In this document: positions 26,889 through 36,558 of the stretch, piece by piece
Layout: each line of letters begins with the position of its first letter
Numbering within the stretch: the stretch's first letter is position 1
Program-made: the position numbers and the translations under genes
The notes under the pieces: model-generated
What the model was told of the DNA's origin: nothing
The model's input: the letters and a program-made list of their open reading frames with translations, nothing else
The model's database searches: none
Assembly (NCBI RefSeq): GCF_003026395.1
Contig: NZ_PYOO01000004.1
Coordinates: forward strand, 248,001 to 312,000
Reading direction: 5' to 3'
Source of the DNA: Photobacterium iliopiscarium
GTDB lineage: Bacteria > Pseudomonadota > Gammaproteobacteria > Enterobacterales > Vibrionaceae
Length of the DNA stretch: 64,000 bases

Positions 26889-27452
26889 TCATTTATTTTT
26901 AACACAGGTTTCAAAATACATTTGTCGGTAAGAACGTTGTTCTAGATCTATTGCACTCAAACCAAACTTATTAGCTAATATAACCAATTCAGCTCGATAA
27001 CTATCCAGTAAACTTTCATCATCAGTCATAATGGCAAATTCAGCGAAGTCACCTACCCCATCAAGATGATCAACAGTAATATGAAACTTACCCACAAAAT
27101 AAATACTGCGGGTTTTCTTCATCGCCAATACAATTTGATAACCCATTGTGGTAAGCATGCTTTTTGCTTTATTAACATCGGTAATATTTACAGCTTCACA
27201 GCGATCAGCTTCTGGTCCTTTTACGATCCAAAGCTTAATGCCTGACGGTGCCATTTCACGAATGCAAAGGCTTTTATTTTCAGCTAAAAGCTGTTGTTTT
27301 GGGGTATCAAAGTAACAATCAGATTCTATATTATCTTGAAGCATAATTTCATGCGTCATTGATTTTAATATTGCTAAAAACTGAGATATAGACTTCAATC
27401 GATATTTAAGCTCGACTTCAAATTTACCATTAAAATGATCTGAAACCATCAT
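26889..27452 (-). CDS. CYTH-domain protein (CyaB / thiamine-triphosphatase-like)
   Basis: A 187-residue CYTH-fold protein. The ExExK signature is EVELKYRL near residue 12; further charged strands line the expected tunnel (SLCIREM, KLWIVKGP, KKTRSIYFVGKFHITVDHLDGVGDFAEFA). CYTH enzymes act on triphosphates: class IV adenylate cyclase, thiamine triphosphatase or inorganic triphosphatase. The pattern with D-x-x-x-GxGxFxE resembles CyaB-type members, but cAMP synthesis cannot be claimed. It stands alone, with a REP pair upstream. Confidence 0.82.
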   Translation of the reverse strand: MMVSDHFNGKFEVELKYRLKSISQFLAILKSMTHEIMLQDNIESDCYFDTPKQQLLAENKSLCIREMAPSGIKLWIVKGPEADRCEAVNITDVNKAKSMLTTMGYQIVLAMKKTRSIYFVGKFHITVDHLDGVGDFAEFAIMTDDESLLDSYRAELVILANKFGLSAIDLEQRSYRQMYFETCVKNK

Positions 27453-27557
27453 TGCTACTTACTGAATTATAAAGAGCGCAGATTAACACACCGACCCAGA
27501 GGTTTATGTTAACTATGTATGATTACTATTAATAACAAAAAACCAGTAGCAAAACAT

Positions 27558-27650
27558 AGGACAGCCATATCTGTTCTATTAAGTATCCATTTCATTATTA
27601 TGGATATTTAATAGAAAATGATGATAATGGAAAGTTATGGGTGTCCTGTC
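27558..27650. repeat. Inverted pair of REP sequences
   Basis: AGGACAGCCATATCT (27558-27572) and AAAGTTATGGGTGTCCTGTC (27631-27650) form the same left/right pair as at 17.05-17.14 kb, with nearly the same spacing but unrelated interior sequence. Confidence 0.8.
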
Positions 27651-27674
27651 TTTTCCTTAAAATAACCAATAACA

Positions 27675-27707
27675 AAAAAGCCCTCATACTTAAAGTGAGG
27701 GCTTTTT
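27675..27707. terminator. Bidirectional terminator near the ldtD-like gene
   Basis: AAAAAGCCCTCA / TGAGGGCTTTTT with a 9-base loop. It lies about 130 bases beyond the leftward L,D-transpeptidase gene and is T-rich in both directions. Confidence 0.8.
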
Positions 27708-27799
27708 ACATTGAACGTTAGATCTTCAATATTACATTTATCTGACTGCACTGAACGGGCAGCAAAGAAGATCAGATTTTCCCTGCTATTTTTAAAAGA

Positions 27800-27819
27800 G
27801 TTATGGGTGTCCTATGTTT
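27800..27819 (+). repeat. Single REP sequence
   Basis: GTTATGGGTGTCCTATGTTT, 14 bases from the stop of the leftward L,D-transpeptidase gene, between the coding sequence and its terminator. Confidence 0.75.
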
Positions 27820-27833
27820 CTCAAATGTTTCAA

Positions 27834-29543
27834 TTAGCTACTTTGACCATTCAATGCCAATTTAATACGTTGATGTGTACGATAGTTTGGAATCGAAATA
27901 AATTGATTCTGAATCGGTTTAGATCGAGGGTTATCGTAACCGTAAATATCATGACGCATCTCTAACTGACCCGTTGGTGTTACCCAAGCCGTTAAATAAG
28001 CCACATCAAGATTCACACGCACCTTCAAGCCAATCTCACGGTGATTGTTGGTATTAATCATATCGTCAACAGAAGGTAACGTCGGCATATTTTGATAAGA
28101 CAAAATCATCGTAGCCATCTGGCGTGGTTTTTGAACACGCATACAACCAGAACTGAAATCGCGGTGATGGCGTTTAAACAATGGATACTCTGATTTTGAT
28201 TCATCATGCATATACACCGCAAACGAATCAGGCATCAAGAATGCCACTCGGCCTAAGGCGTTTTCAGGGCCGGTATCTTGACGGAACTGATGTGTAAATG
28301 TCTTTGGGTTCACTGTTGCCCAGTCTATTGAAAGTGGTGGCACGACAGAGCGATCACTCCAACTTTCAATAACATCAATACGGTTATTCTTTAGAAAATT
28401 AGGATTAGCTTTAGCCGCTGGAATAATATTCTTAACTTTAATTGTTTCAGGTACATACCAGTAAGGGTTAATCACAACCGTATTAATGTATGACTGAAAC
28501 AAATTGGTTGGGCGTTTTGGCATACCATCGATAATATTCGATTCAAATACAGGCTTGTTGTTATCGTATAGCGTCATTTTGAAATCAGGAATATTGACAA
28601 TAATTTGTGGACCATTCCCTTCCAATTGCGCAAAACGTTCACGTTGTAAGTTCAATGCCGTAATACGCGCCAAACTAGAATAAGGGCGTGTTAATTGGCT
28701 TACAACGTCAGGTCCCATAATACCGTCCATCTTCAAACCATAATTCCCTTCAAAGGTTTTAATCGCTTGATTCATCACACCGGTATTTGTAATCGTCGCT
28801 TGAGCAATAATCTGTTGATACTGAGGCTGAGTTAAATAACCTAAATTCCAAAGCACTGTCGCCACTTTAGGACCATAAGGGATGGCATCACCGAGGTAAA
28901 CAACCTTATCAAAGTGAACATTACTCGAATCAAGTGGATTAGCTGGCAAGCTTAATAGGTGGTTAATCACCCCCATTGTAGGAACAAACTGCGAAGAAGG
29001 AATAAGAGAATTGATCTTTTGAACCGTTAATGGGAAATAACTCTGCACCATTTTTAATGTCAAAGGCGCCAATGTTACTGGATGTGAATTGTATAATGGG
29101 CGAGGATCTTGCATTAATTGATGCACATAATCCACGTAAACTAGATACGTATCGGTTAATAACAAATCATATCCGCGCTGATCTGGCAATACTGCTAATT
29201 TCTTCAACTCTTTTAGACGCTGCTTCATACCTGGTAGCGTATTGGAATCTGCCAGCGCTTGTAATTGCGGCATGATCGCATTGACAAGCACTGGGTTTAA
29301 CCAATATGGCATGAAGTTATTTTTGGCATACAGCGCATTCAAAATACTACCGTTACACACTTTGACCGTTGAGTTTGAACACAAAGATGCGGTGCTATTC
29401 ACTGTAACGCTATCTAGAACATGTAAATCTAACGTATTGGTCACCGCATTATCAGCAGCCAAAGCTGATCCACAGGTTAGTAATGCTGAAACGGTCATTA
29501 CTGAACGAATCAATGTTGTCATTTTTTTTCGATTAAATTTCAT
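27834..29543 (-). CDS. L,D-transpeptidase of the LdtD/YcbB type
   Basis: Makes 3-3 cross-links in peptidoglycan in the periplasm. The 569-residue protein has a signal peptide (MKFNRKKMTTLIRSVMTVSA... to ALAAD), a long scaffold region, a peptidoglycan-binding motif (AIKTFEGNYGLKMDGIMGPDV) and the YkuD catalytic domain with H459/H460 and Cys467 in HRDFSSGCMRV. Length and order match E. coli YcbB/LdtD. A segment (YPLFKRHHRD) corresponds to the capping loop region. The gene is monocistronic and leftward. Stress-linked expression is known for LdtD in E. coli, but nothing in this promoter shows it. Confidence 0.92.
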   Translation of the reverse strand: MKFNRKKMTTLIRSVMTVSALLTCGSALAADNAVTNTLDLHVLDSVTVNSTASLCSNSTVKVCNGSILNALYAKNNFMPYWLNPVLVNAIMPQLQALADSNTLPGMKQRLKELKKLAVLPDQRGYDLLLTDTYLVYVDYVHQLMQDPRPLYNSHPVTLAPLTLKMVQSYFPLTVQKINSLIPSSQFVPTMGVINHLLSLPANPLDSSNVHFDKVVYLGDAIPYGPKVATVLWNLGYLTQPQYQQIIAQATITNTGVMNQAIKTFEGNYGLKMDGIMGPDVVSQLTRPYSSLARITALNLQRERFAQLEGNGPQIIVNIPDFKMTLYDNNKPVFESNIIDGMPKRPTNLFQSYINTVVINPYWYVPETIKVKNIIPAAKANPNFLKNNRIDVIESWSDRSVVPPLSIDWATVNPKTFTHQFRQDTGPENALGRVAFLMPDSFAVYMHDESKSEYPLFKRHHRDFSSGCMRVQKPRQMATMILSYQNMPTLPSVDDMINTNNHREIGLKVRVNLDVAYLTAWVTPTGQLEMRHDIYGYDNPRSKPIQNQFISIPNYRTHQRIKLALNGQSS

Positions 29544-29759
29544 TCAACGGTCCTTTACTAAAAAAGTAAGAATATGCTTTTTTAGAATTAAAAGCATTCA
29601 CCATTAAAAGTGACAAAGATTTCAAGAATGATGAGTAAAAAGTTAAAAAGGAGCCGTTTGCGATCCATTTATAACCAAATGGAACACAAAGCATTCGCTA
29701 TAGTGGTTATTTGGTGAATCACTGGTGATCGGCACTCCCACCTTCTAGCGAATATTCAT

Positions 29760-30447
29760 TGTTCAACTAAAGCTTATTCACAGAGCACCGTCAGTATTAA
29801 ACATACTGAATTACAGTTTTTCTTTAAGCAATTACTTCAACGGATTGAGAGTAAAGAATTATGCATAACAGCGCCAATATGACATTGGTTATTATCCGTA
29901 ATCTCGGAAGTTGAGGAACGAAGCTATCCGTGATCTACTCATCACGTGATCGAGCCTTAAAAGACGCCAAAGTTGCAATGGAGCTGGCCTATTTATGTGC
30001 TGCTCGTAAAGGCGACATATTAAAGCTTGAGTACTCGCATTTATTAGAAGATGGTATTTTCATTACTCAGTCTAAAACTGGCAAGAAACAAATCAAGATG
30101 TGGTCACCACGCTTACGTGAAGCAATTGCCCTATCTGAAACGTTAGCTGAAAAACAACTAACTTTGTGCTTCGTCGGCCTAATGGCCAAAAGGTTCACGG
30201 TCGTTCACTACAAGATTATTGGCAGGCAGCAAAAAAGAAAGCCGCTTTAGAATATGGCATCAATACTGATTTCACATTCCATGATTTAAAAGCTAAAGGT
30301 ATTTCCGATTACGAAGGAACAATGGCTGATAAACAACGGTTCTCTGGCCATAAAGAATTTGCTCAAGTTAATACCTATGATCGTAAAGTAAATATGGTGC
30401 CACCACTTAACCTAAAAAATATTAATAAACCAAAGAGTGATCAATAG
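29760..30447 (+). pseudogene. Broken tyrosine recombinase (phage-type integrase) remnant
   Basis: A disrupted integrase. Its left part (29760-29860) matches the recombinase fragments at 58-64 kb (HSxSTV..., then LQFFFK), followed by stops and a sequence shared with those spacers (TCCGTAATCTCGG). From 29930 a catalytic domain is readable: AARKGDILKLEY with the first Arg, then after a frameshift near 30170-30185 VLRRPNGQKVHGRSL, FHDLKAKGISD (Lys where HxxR is usual), SGHKEFAQ and the Tyr in NTYDRKV. A single base change would join the two frames. It lies directly upstream of the nuclease-like gene at 30619. Confidence 0.8.
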
Positions 30448-30618
30448 CAAAAAGCTCTCCTATTTGAATGAGGGCTTTTTGCATTATAGTCAATAAATTA
30501 ATAATTCAACTAAATGCATTAACCTAGATTCAATATACCAATAAAATAAACTCACTTTACATATGATATGATATGCATTTAATATTTTAAGAAAAATAAA
30601 CATATAAAGAGGTTTAAA

Positions 30619-32136
30619 TTGTCCGATTTCGAATATAACGTCAATTTAGGAAAGCTTGGTGAAGAAGAGTTATCTCGATGGTGTACATCGGCAGGACTTA
30701 TAGCAAATCGTTCTCTAGAAGAGGATACTATGGGATGGGATCATTTAGTAGAATTTCCTTACATAAAATCAGACGCACCTCAGGATAAACAAGAAAAACC
30801 TATTGAATGTAAAATACAACTAAAATCCACTCAACGTACTGATAAAAGTGTTAATATAAAACTATCAGCTTTGAAGAGATTAGTAGATTATACCTCTCCC
30901 GCCTTTATCCTTTTTTACGAATATGACAACTCTATATCTCCCGTACTTGAACACTCATATCTAGTTCACGTAGACGAGAAACTAATAACAAGAATATTAA
31001 AGAAAATCCGTCAAAACCATTTATTAAAAACGCCAAAAAAACTAAACAAAATTGAATTAAAAGTAAGCTACGGAAAGAATAATAAACTACGAGAGAATAC
31101 TGGTGAAGTACTAAGAGATGAAATAGTTAATTTTACTCCTGATGGCATTGCTAAATACCAGCAAGATAAAGATAAATTAACTAAAACTGTAGGCTACGAA
31201 AATGGTGGTTACCAACTCCACTTCAAAACAAGTGGTAAAGAATTAGAAGACTACTTTATGAATAAAGCATTAGGCTTAGCTACTTCTTTGGATATTAAGG
31301 ATGCACTCATACAAGACACGCGATTTAAGCTAAACGGGATAAACATTAAAGAATCCGACGAAGCTGAAATTGAAGTATCTCCAAAAATACATAGTAAATG
31401 CAAGCTACGTTTTAAAACTAGTATTTATTCATCATCCATATCATTTGACGCTGAACTAGTACAGGTTCCAAGTGTACTAACTGAATATAATAGATTGTTA
31501 TTTAAATCAAATTTATTTTCCATTGAACTTGGAATAATGACTAAAGACTCATTTGAAAACATTAAGCTTCATGAAACACTCGATAAAAAAGTGTCGATAG
31601 AAGAATGCATCCGTTTTTTCAAAGTGTTTAGTCCTAGTAACTCTGGTAAACCTCTTTTTCTAGAGCTCGACTTCGGGATAGAAAATGGATCAATGTCTTA
31701 TCAATGCGATATAAAACATAATCATGGTGATTTCTCTGATTTAGTCAATAACCTTCAGTTTTTAAAAAATAAGTTTGATATAGATAGTTCTTTAGAAGTT
31801 CATATGGAACAACTAATTCAAGACGAAAATAGAATCCAAGCCTTATGTAAACTTCTCCAAAACGATGTCGATAGCCTTCAATTAAGGGCTAAAGACACGC
31901 CAGAAAAGAAACTTGAAGAAATAAAGCAACCAGTTAGTTTCATCGTAGTATTAGGTAGCTCTGCATTTGGTGCTATTACTCTAGTATTTGCTCGCAATAC
32001 AGAAGATTTCATATACCAAGCTTATAAAGTTGAAATTCTAGATACGTTGTCCTTTAATGATCATATTCCTACCAACGAACAAATCAACAAACTTGAAAAT
32101 CAATCGATAAAAAGGTATATAGACGAGCATAATTAA
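30619..32136 (+). CDS. DUF4365-like nuclease-fold protein, possible defence gene
   Basis: A 505-residue protein starting at TTG (30619) with AAGAGG seven bases upstream; no ATG is suitably placed. The N-terminal ~150 residues resemble DUF4365, a PD-(D/E)XK-type domain: LGKLGEEELSRWCTSAGL, MGWDHLVEF with D41, and KIQLKST with Q67-x-K69. The remaining ~350 residues match nothing I know, and end in a predicted hydrophobic strand pair (VSFIVVLGSSAFGAITLVF). Base composition is AT-rich and the gene sits immediately behind an integrase remnant, suggesting acquired cargo. A role in restriction or abortive defence is inference from domain and context. Confidence 0.65.
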   Translation: MSDFEYNVNLGKLGEEELSRWCTSAGLIANRSLEEDTMGWDHLVEFPYIKSDAPQDKQEKPIECKIQLKSTQRTDKSVNIKLSALKRLVDYTSPAFILFYEYDNSISPVLEHSYLVHVDEKLITRILKKIRQNHLLKTPKKLNKIELKVSYGKNNKLRENTGEVLRDEIVNFTPDGIAKYQQDKDKLTKTVGYENGGYQLHFKTSGKELEDYFMNKALGLATSLDIKDALIQDTRFKLNGINIKESDEAEIEVSPKIHSKCKLRFKTSIYSSSISFDAELVQVPSVLTEYNRLLFKSNLFSIELGIMTKDSFENIKLHETLDKKVSIEECIRFFKVFSPSNSGKPLFLELDFGIENGSMSYQCDIKHNHGDFSDLVNNLQFLKNKFDIDSSLEVHMEQLIQDENRIQALCKLLQNDVDSLQLRAKDTPEKKLEEIKQPVSFIVVLGSSAFGAITLVFARNTEDFIYQAYKVEILDTLSFNDHIPTNEQINKLENQSIKRYIDEHN

Positions 32137-32465
32137 CTGAAAAATTGTATGAGTTAGCTAAATTGCTAGCTCATAAACGATATATGGCTATCTATTATTT
32201 ACCAAAACCCATAGAGATTTTATAAAAATATTACATATAAATAAATTTAAACTTTATTTCAATAATTAATTCTGACCATTATAGACAATATTAATCGCCT
32301 CATCTCACATTCATAAAATTCACTTATTTTAAATAATTATGCACGTACATTTTCTAAAAAAACTCAAAATAATCATTTATATTAGCAGTTCATATTAGCA
32401 AAACGTTAGCAATTGGTATTTATCAGGAAAATAAGAAGAAATGTGAATACAACTGAAGGGAAAAA
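32137..32465. other. AT-rich gap with a hairpin
   Basis: ATGAGTTAGC / GCTAGCTCAT (32149-32174, one G-T pair) follows the nuclease-like gene and may end its transcript. The rest, up to the yaiI terminator, is AT-rich with no gene visible. Confidence 0.45.
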
Positions 32466-32488
32466 AGGAGGTGAAACTGAGTTCACCC
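32466..32488 (-). terminator. Terminator of the yaiI gene
   Basis: On the minus strand GGTGAA / TTCACC with a 6-base loop, followed shortly by a run of six T. It starts about 13 bases after the yaiI stop. Confidence 0.75.
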
Positions 32489-32500
32489 CATAGCTATAAC

Positions 32501-32956
32501 TTATTGTATCTTATGATTTTTAGCCAAGAAAGCATCTAGCTTATTAGCAAAATTTTGGCGATCTGCTTGTGTTAATGCAGACGGTCCACCAGTCTGAATT
32601 CCACTACTGCGCATGGTTTCCATGAAATCACGCATTTGTAGGCGTTGCTTGATGGTGTCTTTAGTATAAAGCTCACCGCGTGGGTTTAATGCGTGTGCGC
32701 CTTTGGTGATCAGTTCATCAGCCAAAGGAATATCAGCGGTGATCACCAAGTCCCCTACTTCGCATTCCTGAACAATATAGTTATCAGCCACATCAAAGCC
32801 TTGCTCTACTTGAATCGAGCGTAAAAATGGTGATGGTGGTGTGCGGATATATTGATTCGCCACCAGCGTTACACTTATTTTAGCGCGATCTGCTGCGCGA
32901 AAAAGAATCTCTTTCACTACGTTTGGACATGCATCTGCATCAACCCAAATTTTCAT
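32501..32956 (-). CDS. yaiI: YaiI/YqxD family (DUF188) protein
   Basis: A 151-residue cytoplasmic protein of the UPF0178 family with a PIN-like fold. Characteristic segments are [17 protein letters not shown] at the N-terminus, [19 protein letters not shown] and NPRGELYT, followed by [21 protein letters not shown]. The conserved acidic residues (D6, D8) suggest metal binding and possible nuclease activity, but the family's function is not established. Monocistronic. Confidence 0.93.
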   Translation of the reverse strand: MKIWVDADACPNVVKEILFRAADRAKISVTLVANQYIRTPPSPFLRSIQVEQGFDVADNYIVQECEVGDLVITADIPLADELITKGAHALNPRGELYTKDTIKQRLQMRDFMETMRSSGIQTGGPSALTQADRQNFANKLDAFLAKNHKIQ

Positions 32957-33081
32957 AGATTTCCCTTAAATATTGAGATTACGTGAATGAACACGTTAAA
33001 TTTATCTATAAAAAAACCGCCCTTAATAAAGGCGGCTTTTATTTAATTCTTTGGCTTAGGCCGCTTCATTAATAATGAAAC

Positions 33082-34677
33082 TTAACCAATTAGCGCTTTC
33101 TTAGCAATGTACTCATCGTAAGTGCCGTGGAAGTCTTCAACGCCTGCTGGAGTGATCTCAATAATACGTGTTGCAACTGACGTTACAAACTGACGGTCGT
33201 GTGATACGAACATCAATGTACCTTTGAAGTGCTCTAACGCAAGGTTAAGTGCTTCAATAGATTCCATGTCCATGTGGTTTGTTGGTTCATCCATTAGTAG
33301 GATGTTAGGACGTTGCATGATTAGCTTACCAAACAGCATACGACCTTGCTCACCACCAGAAATCACTTTAACTGATTTCTTGATATCGTTTTGTGAGAAC
33401 AGCATACGACCAAGGATACCACGAACAACTTGCTCGTCGTCACCTTCTTTCTTCCACTGACCCATCCACTCTAGTAGTGTGATGTCTTCAGCGAAATCTG
33501 AGCTGTGATCCTGCGCATAGAAGCCGATATTGTTGTTTTCAGACCACTTAACCATACCTTCCATTGGGTCCATTTGACCCGCAAGTGTATTTAGGAAAGT
33601 TGATTTACCAATACCATTTTCACCGATGATCGCAATGCGCTCGCCCACTTCTACCAATAAGTTTACACCATTGATAAGAATGTTATCGCCGTAACCTTGT
33701 TTTAGGTTTTCAACTTCAAGTGCGTTACGGAACAGTTCTTTTTCCTGATCGAAACGAATGAATGGAGATTGACGGCTAGACGCTTTAACAGCTGTGATTT
33801 GAATCTTGTCTAGTTGCTTTTGACGAGATGTTGCTTGTTTTGCTTTTGATGCGTTTGCAGAGAAGCGGCTTACGAACGTTTGTAGTTCAGCAATTTGTGC
33901 TTTCTTCTTCGCATTGTCAGCTTGTAACTGATCACGTGATTGCTCTGCTGCAATCATGTATTCGTCGTAGTTACCAGGGAACAAACGCATCTCACCGTAA
34001 TCTAAGTCAGCCATGTGTGTACATACACTGTTTAGGAAGTGACGGTCGTGCGAAATGATGATCATTGTGCAGTTACGTGCAAGAAGAAGTTGTTCAAGCC
34101 ATGCAATTGTATGGATGTCCAAGTTGTTCGTTGGTTCGTCAAGAAGCATGATGTCTGGGTTAGCAAACAATACTTGAGCCAATAACACACGAACTTTAAG
34201 ACCTGGAGCAACAGCACTCATAAGACCAAAGTGTTGATCTTCTGAAATACCAAGACCAAGAAGAAGTTCACCTGCACGCGCTTCTGATGAGTAGCCGTCC
34301 ATTTCTGCGAATTCAACTTCAAGATCAGCAACACGCATGCCGTCGTCTTCTGTCATATCAGGCAGTGAGTAAATGCGGTCACGCTCTTCTTTCACAGTCC
34401 ATAGTTCTTTATGGCCCATGATTACAGTGTCAATAACGCTGTAGTTTTCAAATGCAAATTGATCCTGACCTAACTTAGCCATGCGCTCGTTAGGATCAAG
34501 AGAAACAGTGCCACCAGATTGCTCTAGTTCGCCACCCAAGATTTTCATGAATGTCGATTTACCACAACCATTTGCGCCGATCAGGCCGTAACGGTTGCCA
34601 CCACCAAATTTAACTGAGATGTTTTCAAATAATGGCTTATCGCCAAATTGCATTGTGATATTAGCTGTTGAAATCAA
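33082..34677 (-). CDS. ybiT: ABC-F ATPase YbiT
   Basis: A soluble ABC-F protein, a ribosome-associated translation factor family, with two ATPase cassettes: Walker [13 protein letters not shown] and [12 protein letters not shown]; Walker [11 protein letters not shown] and [10 protein letters not shown]; the second signature is SGGEQ while the first is degenerate ([12 protein letters not shown]), as in E. coli YbiT. An ATG at 34713 is in frame but sits in the T-run of the upstream terminator with no ribosome-binding site. A TTG at 34677 has GGAA upstream and gives [12 protein letters not shown], aligned with the E. coli start and length (531 versus 530 residues), so I choose it. Confidence 0.9.
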   Translation of the reverse strand: MISTANITMQFGDKPLFENISVKFGGGNRYGLIGANGCGKSTFMKILGGELEQSGGTVSLDPNERMAKLGQDQFAFENYSVIDTVIMGHKELWTVKEERDRIYSLPDMTEDDGMRVADLEVEFAEMDGYSSEARAGELLLGLGISEDQHFGLMSAVAPGLKVRVLLAQVLFANPDIMLLDEPTNNLDIHTIAWLEQLLLARNCTMIIISHDRHFLNSVCTHMADLDYGEMRLFPGNYDEYMIAAEQSRDQLQADNAKKKAQIAELQTFVSRFSANASKAKQATSRQKQLDKIQITAVKASSRQSPFIRFDQEKELFRNALEVENLKQGYGDNILINGVNLLVEVGERIAIIGENGIGKSTFLNTLAGQMDPMEGMVKWSENNNIGFYAQDHSSDFAEDITLLEWMGQWKKEGDDEQVVRGILGRMLFSQNDIKKSVKVISGGEQGRMLFGKLIMQRPNILLMDEPTNHMDMESIEALNLALEHFKGTLMFVSHDRQFVTSVATRIIEITPAGVEDFHGTYDEYIAKKALIG

Positions 34678-34713
34678 TGTACTGTTTCCAAAATTTGTGA
34701 ATATATCAAGCAT

Positions 34714-34745
34714 TAAAAAAGCCGCTCAAGATAGGCGACTTTTTC
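34714..34745 (-). terminator. Terminator between the VF530 gene and ybiT
   Basis: On the minus strand AAAAAGTCGC / GCGGCTTTTTT with a G-U pair and a run of six T. It terminates the upstream VF530 gene and implies a separate ybiT promoter and start inside or after it. Confidence 0.75.
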
Positions 34746-34822
34746 TCTAAATTGTTGACTAGTATAGCAGCTTTCGTGACATACATCACCCTAAATTAGT
34801 GCTGCTATTTAGTAACCAATGA

Positions 34823-35296
34823 TTAACGGCGAGAACGACCACCGTTACTGCGGCCACCACCATTACGACCACTGTTTGAACGTTCTTTATGCGCTGATGC
34901 TGCTTTTGCTTGTGATAGCAAAATAGATTCAACCGTTAATTCCATTGGTGTTTTTGGGCTAATACCATGAGCAAACGTACGCATGCGTGGTGGAAGTTCA
35001 AATTCAGCTTCAGATGCGCGTGGCATACGTTTAAAACGAGACAAATAAAATGCCTCTACTTTTTCACGTGCCCATTCTGTTTTTTTTAAGTACTTAATGC
35101 TGCTTGCAATCGAAGGCTTTGTATTAAAACAATTCATACGCATTGCAGTATCAAGGATTTCCCAGCCGTAATGATCAACTAACTCTGTTAGCATTTTCTC
35201 TAAGCTAAGACCATGTAATGGGTTATTTTGTAGTAATTGCTGCTCTAGCGTCATTTCTTTTACTTTTTTTTCTGGTTGTTGTTCTAGTTCTTGCAT
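34823..35296 (-). CDS. VF530-family DNA-binding protein with a basic C-terminal tail
   Basis: A 157-residue protein. Residues about 22-85 match the VF530 (DUF2132) fold: [34 protein letters not shown], then [24 protein letters not shown]530 of Aliivibrio fischeri has a known structure and a suggested DNA-binding role. Here the domain is extended by a conserved-looking segment ([22 protein letters not shown]) and ends in an Arg/Gly/Ser tail ([15 protein letters not shown]) suited to nucleic-acid binding. Monocistronic with its own terminator. Confidence 0.85.
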   Translation of the reverse strand: MQELEQQPEKKVKEMTLEQQLLQNNPLHGLSLEKMLTELVDHYGWEILDTAMRMNCFNTKPSIASSIKYLKKTEWAREKVEAFYLSRFKRMPRASEAEFELPPRMRTFAHGISPKTPMELTVESILLSQAKAASAHKERSNSGRNGGGRSNGGRSRR

Positions 35297-35363
35297 GTCT
35301 ATTTCCTAACAAGTAGTCGCTGAGTGGCGCGCATTATACTAATAATAGCAAAATAATCATTAA

Positions 35364-35390
35364 TAAAAAAAGCGAGCATTAAGCTCGCCT
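35364..35390 (-). terminator. Terminator of the kbl-tdh operon
   Basis: On the minus strand GGCGAGC / GCTCGCT with a 5-base loop and seven T. It lies 35 bases after the tdh stop. Confidence 0.88.
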
Positions 35391-35424
35391 ATTATTAATC
35401 AACTATTTGTTGCTATTGATATCA

Positions 35425-36456
35425 TTATTCCCAATCAAGAATCACTTTACCCGACATGCCTGAACGCATAACGTCAAAGCCTTGCTGGAAGTCATCAATC
35501 TTGTAATGGTGTGTAATAATTGGCGTTAGATCTAGGCCTGATTGAATCAAGCTTGCCATTTTGTACCATGTTTCAAACATTTCACGACCGTAGATACCTT
35601 TAATGATTAAGCCTTTAAAGATAACTTGTGTCCAGTCAATGCCCATGTCTGATGGTGGAATGCCAAGTAATGCAACCTTACCGCCATGGTTCATGCTAGA
35701 TAACATGCTGTTAAATGCCATTGGATTGCCTGACATTTCTAAGCCGACATCAAAGCCTTCTTTCATGCCTAATTCAGCCATAACATCAGTTAGGTTTTCA
35801 TTGGCAACGTTAACTGCGCGAGTCACACCCATTTTACGCGCAAGATCTAAGCGGTATTCGTTAACATCGGTGATCACAACATGGCGCGCACCAACATGTT
35901 TTGCAACCGCGGCTGCCATAATACCAATTGGGCCAGCACCGGTGATCAATACATCTTCACCGACAAGATCAAACGATAATGCAGTATGAACCGCGTTACC
36001 AAATGGGTCGAAAATTGACGCTAAATCATCTGAGATATCATCTGGAATTTTAAATGCATTAAACGCAGGAATAACCAAAAACTCTGCAAACGCACCTTCA
36101 CGGTTAACGCCAACACCAACGGTATTACGGCATAAATGGGTACGACCACCGCGACAGTTACGGCAATGTCCACAGGTGATGTGCCCTTCACCAGAAACAC
36201 GATCGCCTAAGTTAAAGCCACGCACTTCTTGTCCCATGCCTACAACTTCGCCCACATATTCATGACCGACAACCATAGGTACAGGAATGGTTTTTTGTGA
36301 CCACTCATCCCAGTTGTAGATATGTACGTCTGTACCACAGATAGCTGTTTTCTTAATACGAATAAGTAGATCATTATGCCCCATTTGCGGCTTATCTACT
36401 TCAGTCATCCAGATACCTTCTTCAGGCTTTAATTTAGACAGAGCTTTGATTTTCAT
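35425..36456 (-). CDS. tdh: L-threonine 3-dehydrogenase
   Basis: Oxidises L-threonine to 2-amino-3-ketobutyrate with NAD+. This 343-residue zinc-dependent medium-chain dehydrogenase has catalytic Zn residues in [15 protein letters not shown] and GHEYVGEV, a structural Zn lobe with CGHCRNC...HLC, and a nucleotide site [19 protein letters not shown]. Full family length. It lies about 100 bases after kbl on the same strand; the two form the classic threonine-to-glycine pathway and are presumably co-transcribed. Confidence 0.97.
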   Translation of the reverse strand: MKIKALSKLKPEEGIWMTEVDKPQMGHNDLLIRIKKTAICGTDVHIYNWDEWSQKTIPVPMVVGHEYVGEVVGMGQEVRGFNLGDRVSGEGHITCGHCRNCRGGRTHLCRNTVGVGVNREGAFAEFLVIPAFNAFKIPDDISDDLASIFDPFGNAVHTALSFDLVGEDVLITGAGPIGIMAAAVAKHVGARHVVITDVNEYRLDLARKMGVTRAVNVANENLTDVMAELGMKEGFDVGLEMSGNPMAFNSMLSSMNHGGKVALLGIPPSDMGIDWTQVIFKGLIIKGIYGREMFETWYKMASLIQSGLDLTPIITHHYKIDDFQQGFDVMRSGMSGKVILDWE

Positions 36457-36558
36457 AACACTTATTCCATGAAAGCTAGAACAACCGTTTAGCGGTGTTC
36501 TATATAATGACCTTAGCGAATGGCTAAAGTCGTGCCGATGTTAACAACGAAAAACGAA

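Noticed and set aside
27711..27965. Rightward 84-aa ORF
   Set aside because: It crosses a REP and the antisense of the L,D-transpeptidase 3' end, with no ribosome-binding site or protein-like composition.
30289..30297. HDLK in the integrase remnant as proof of inactivation
   Set aside because: Some phage-type integrases of this sort appear to carry Lys at this place naturally; the frameshift and upstream stops are the real evidence of decay.
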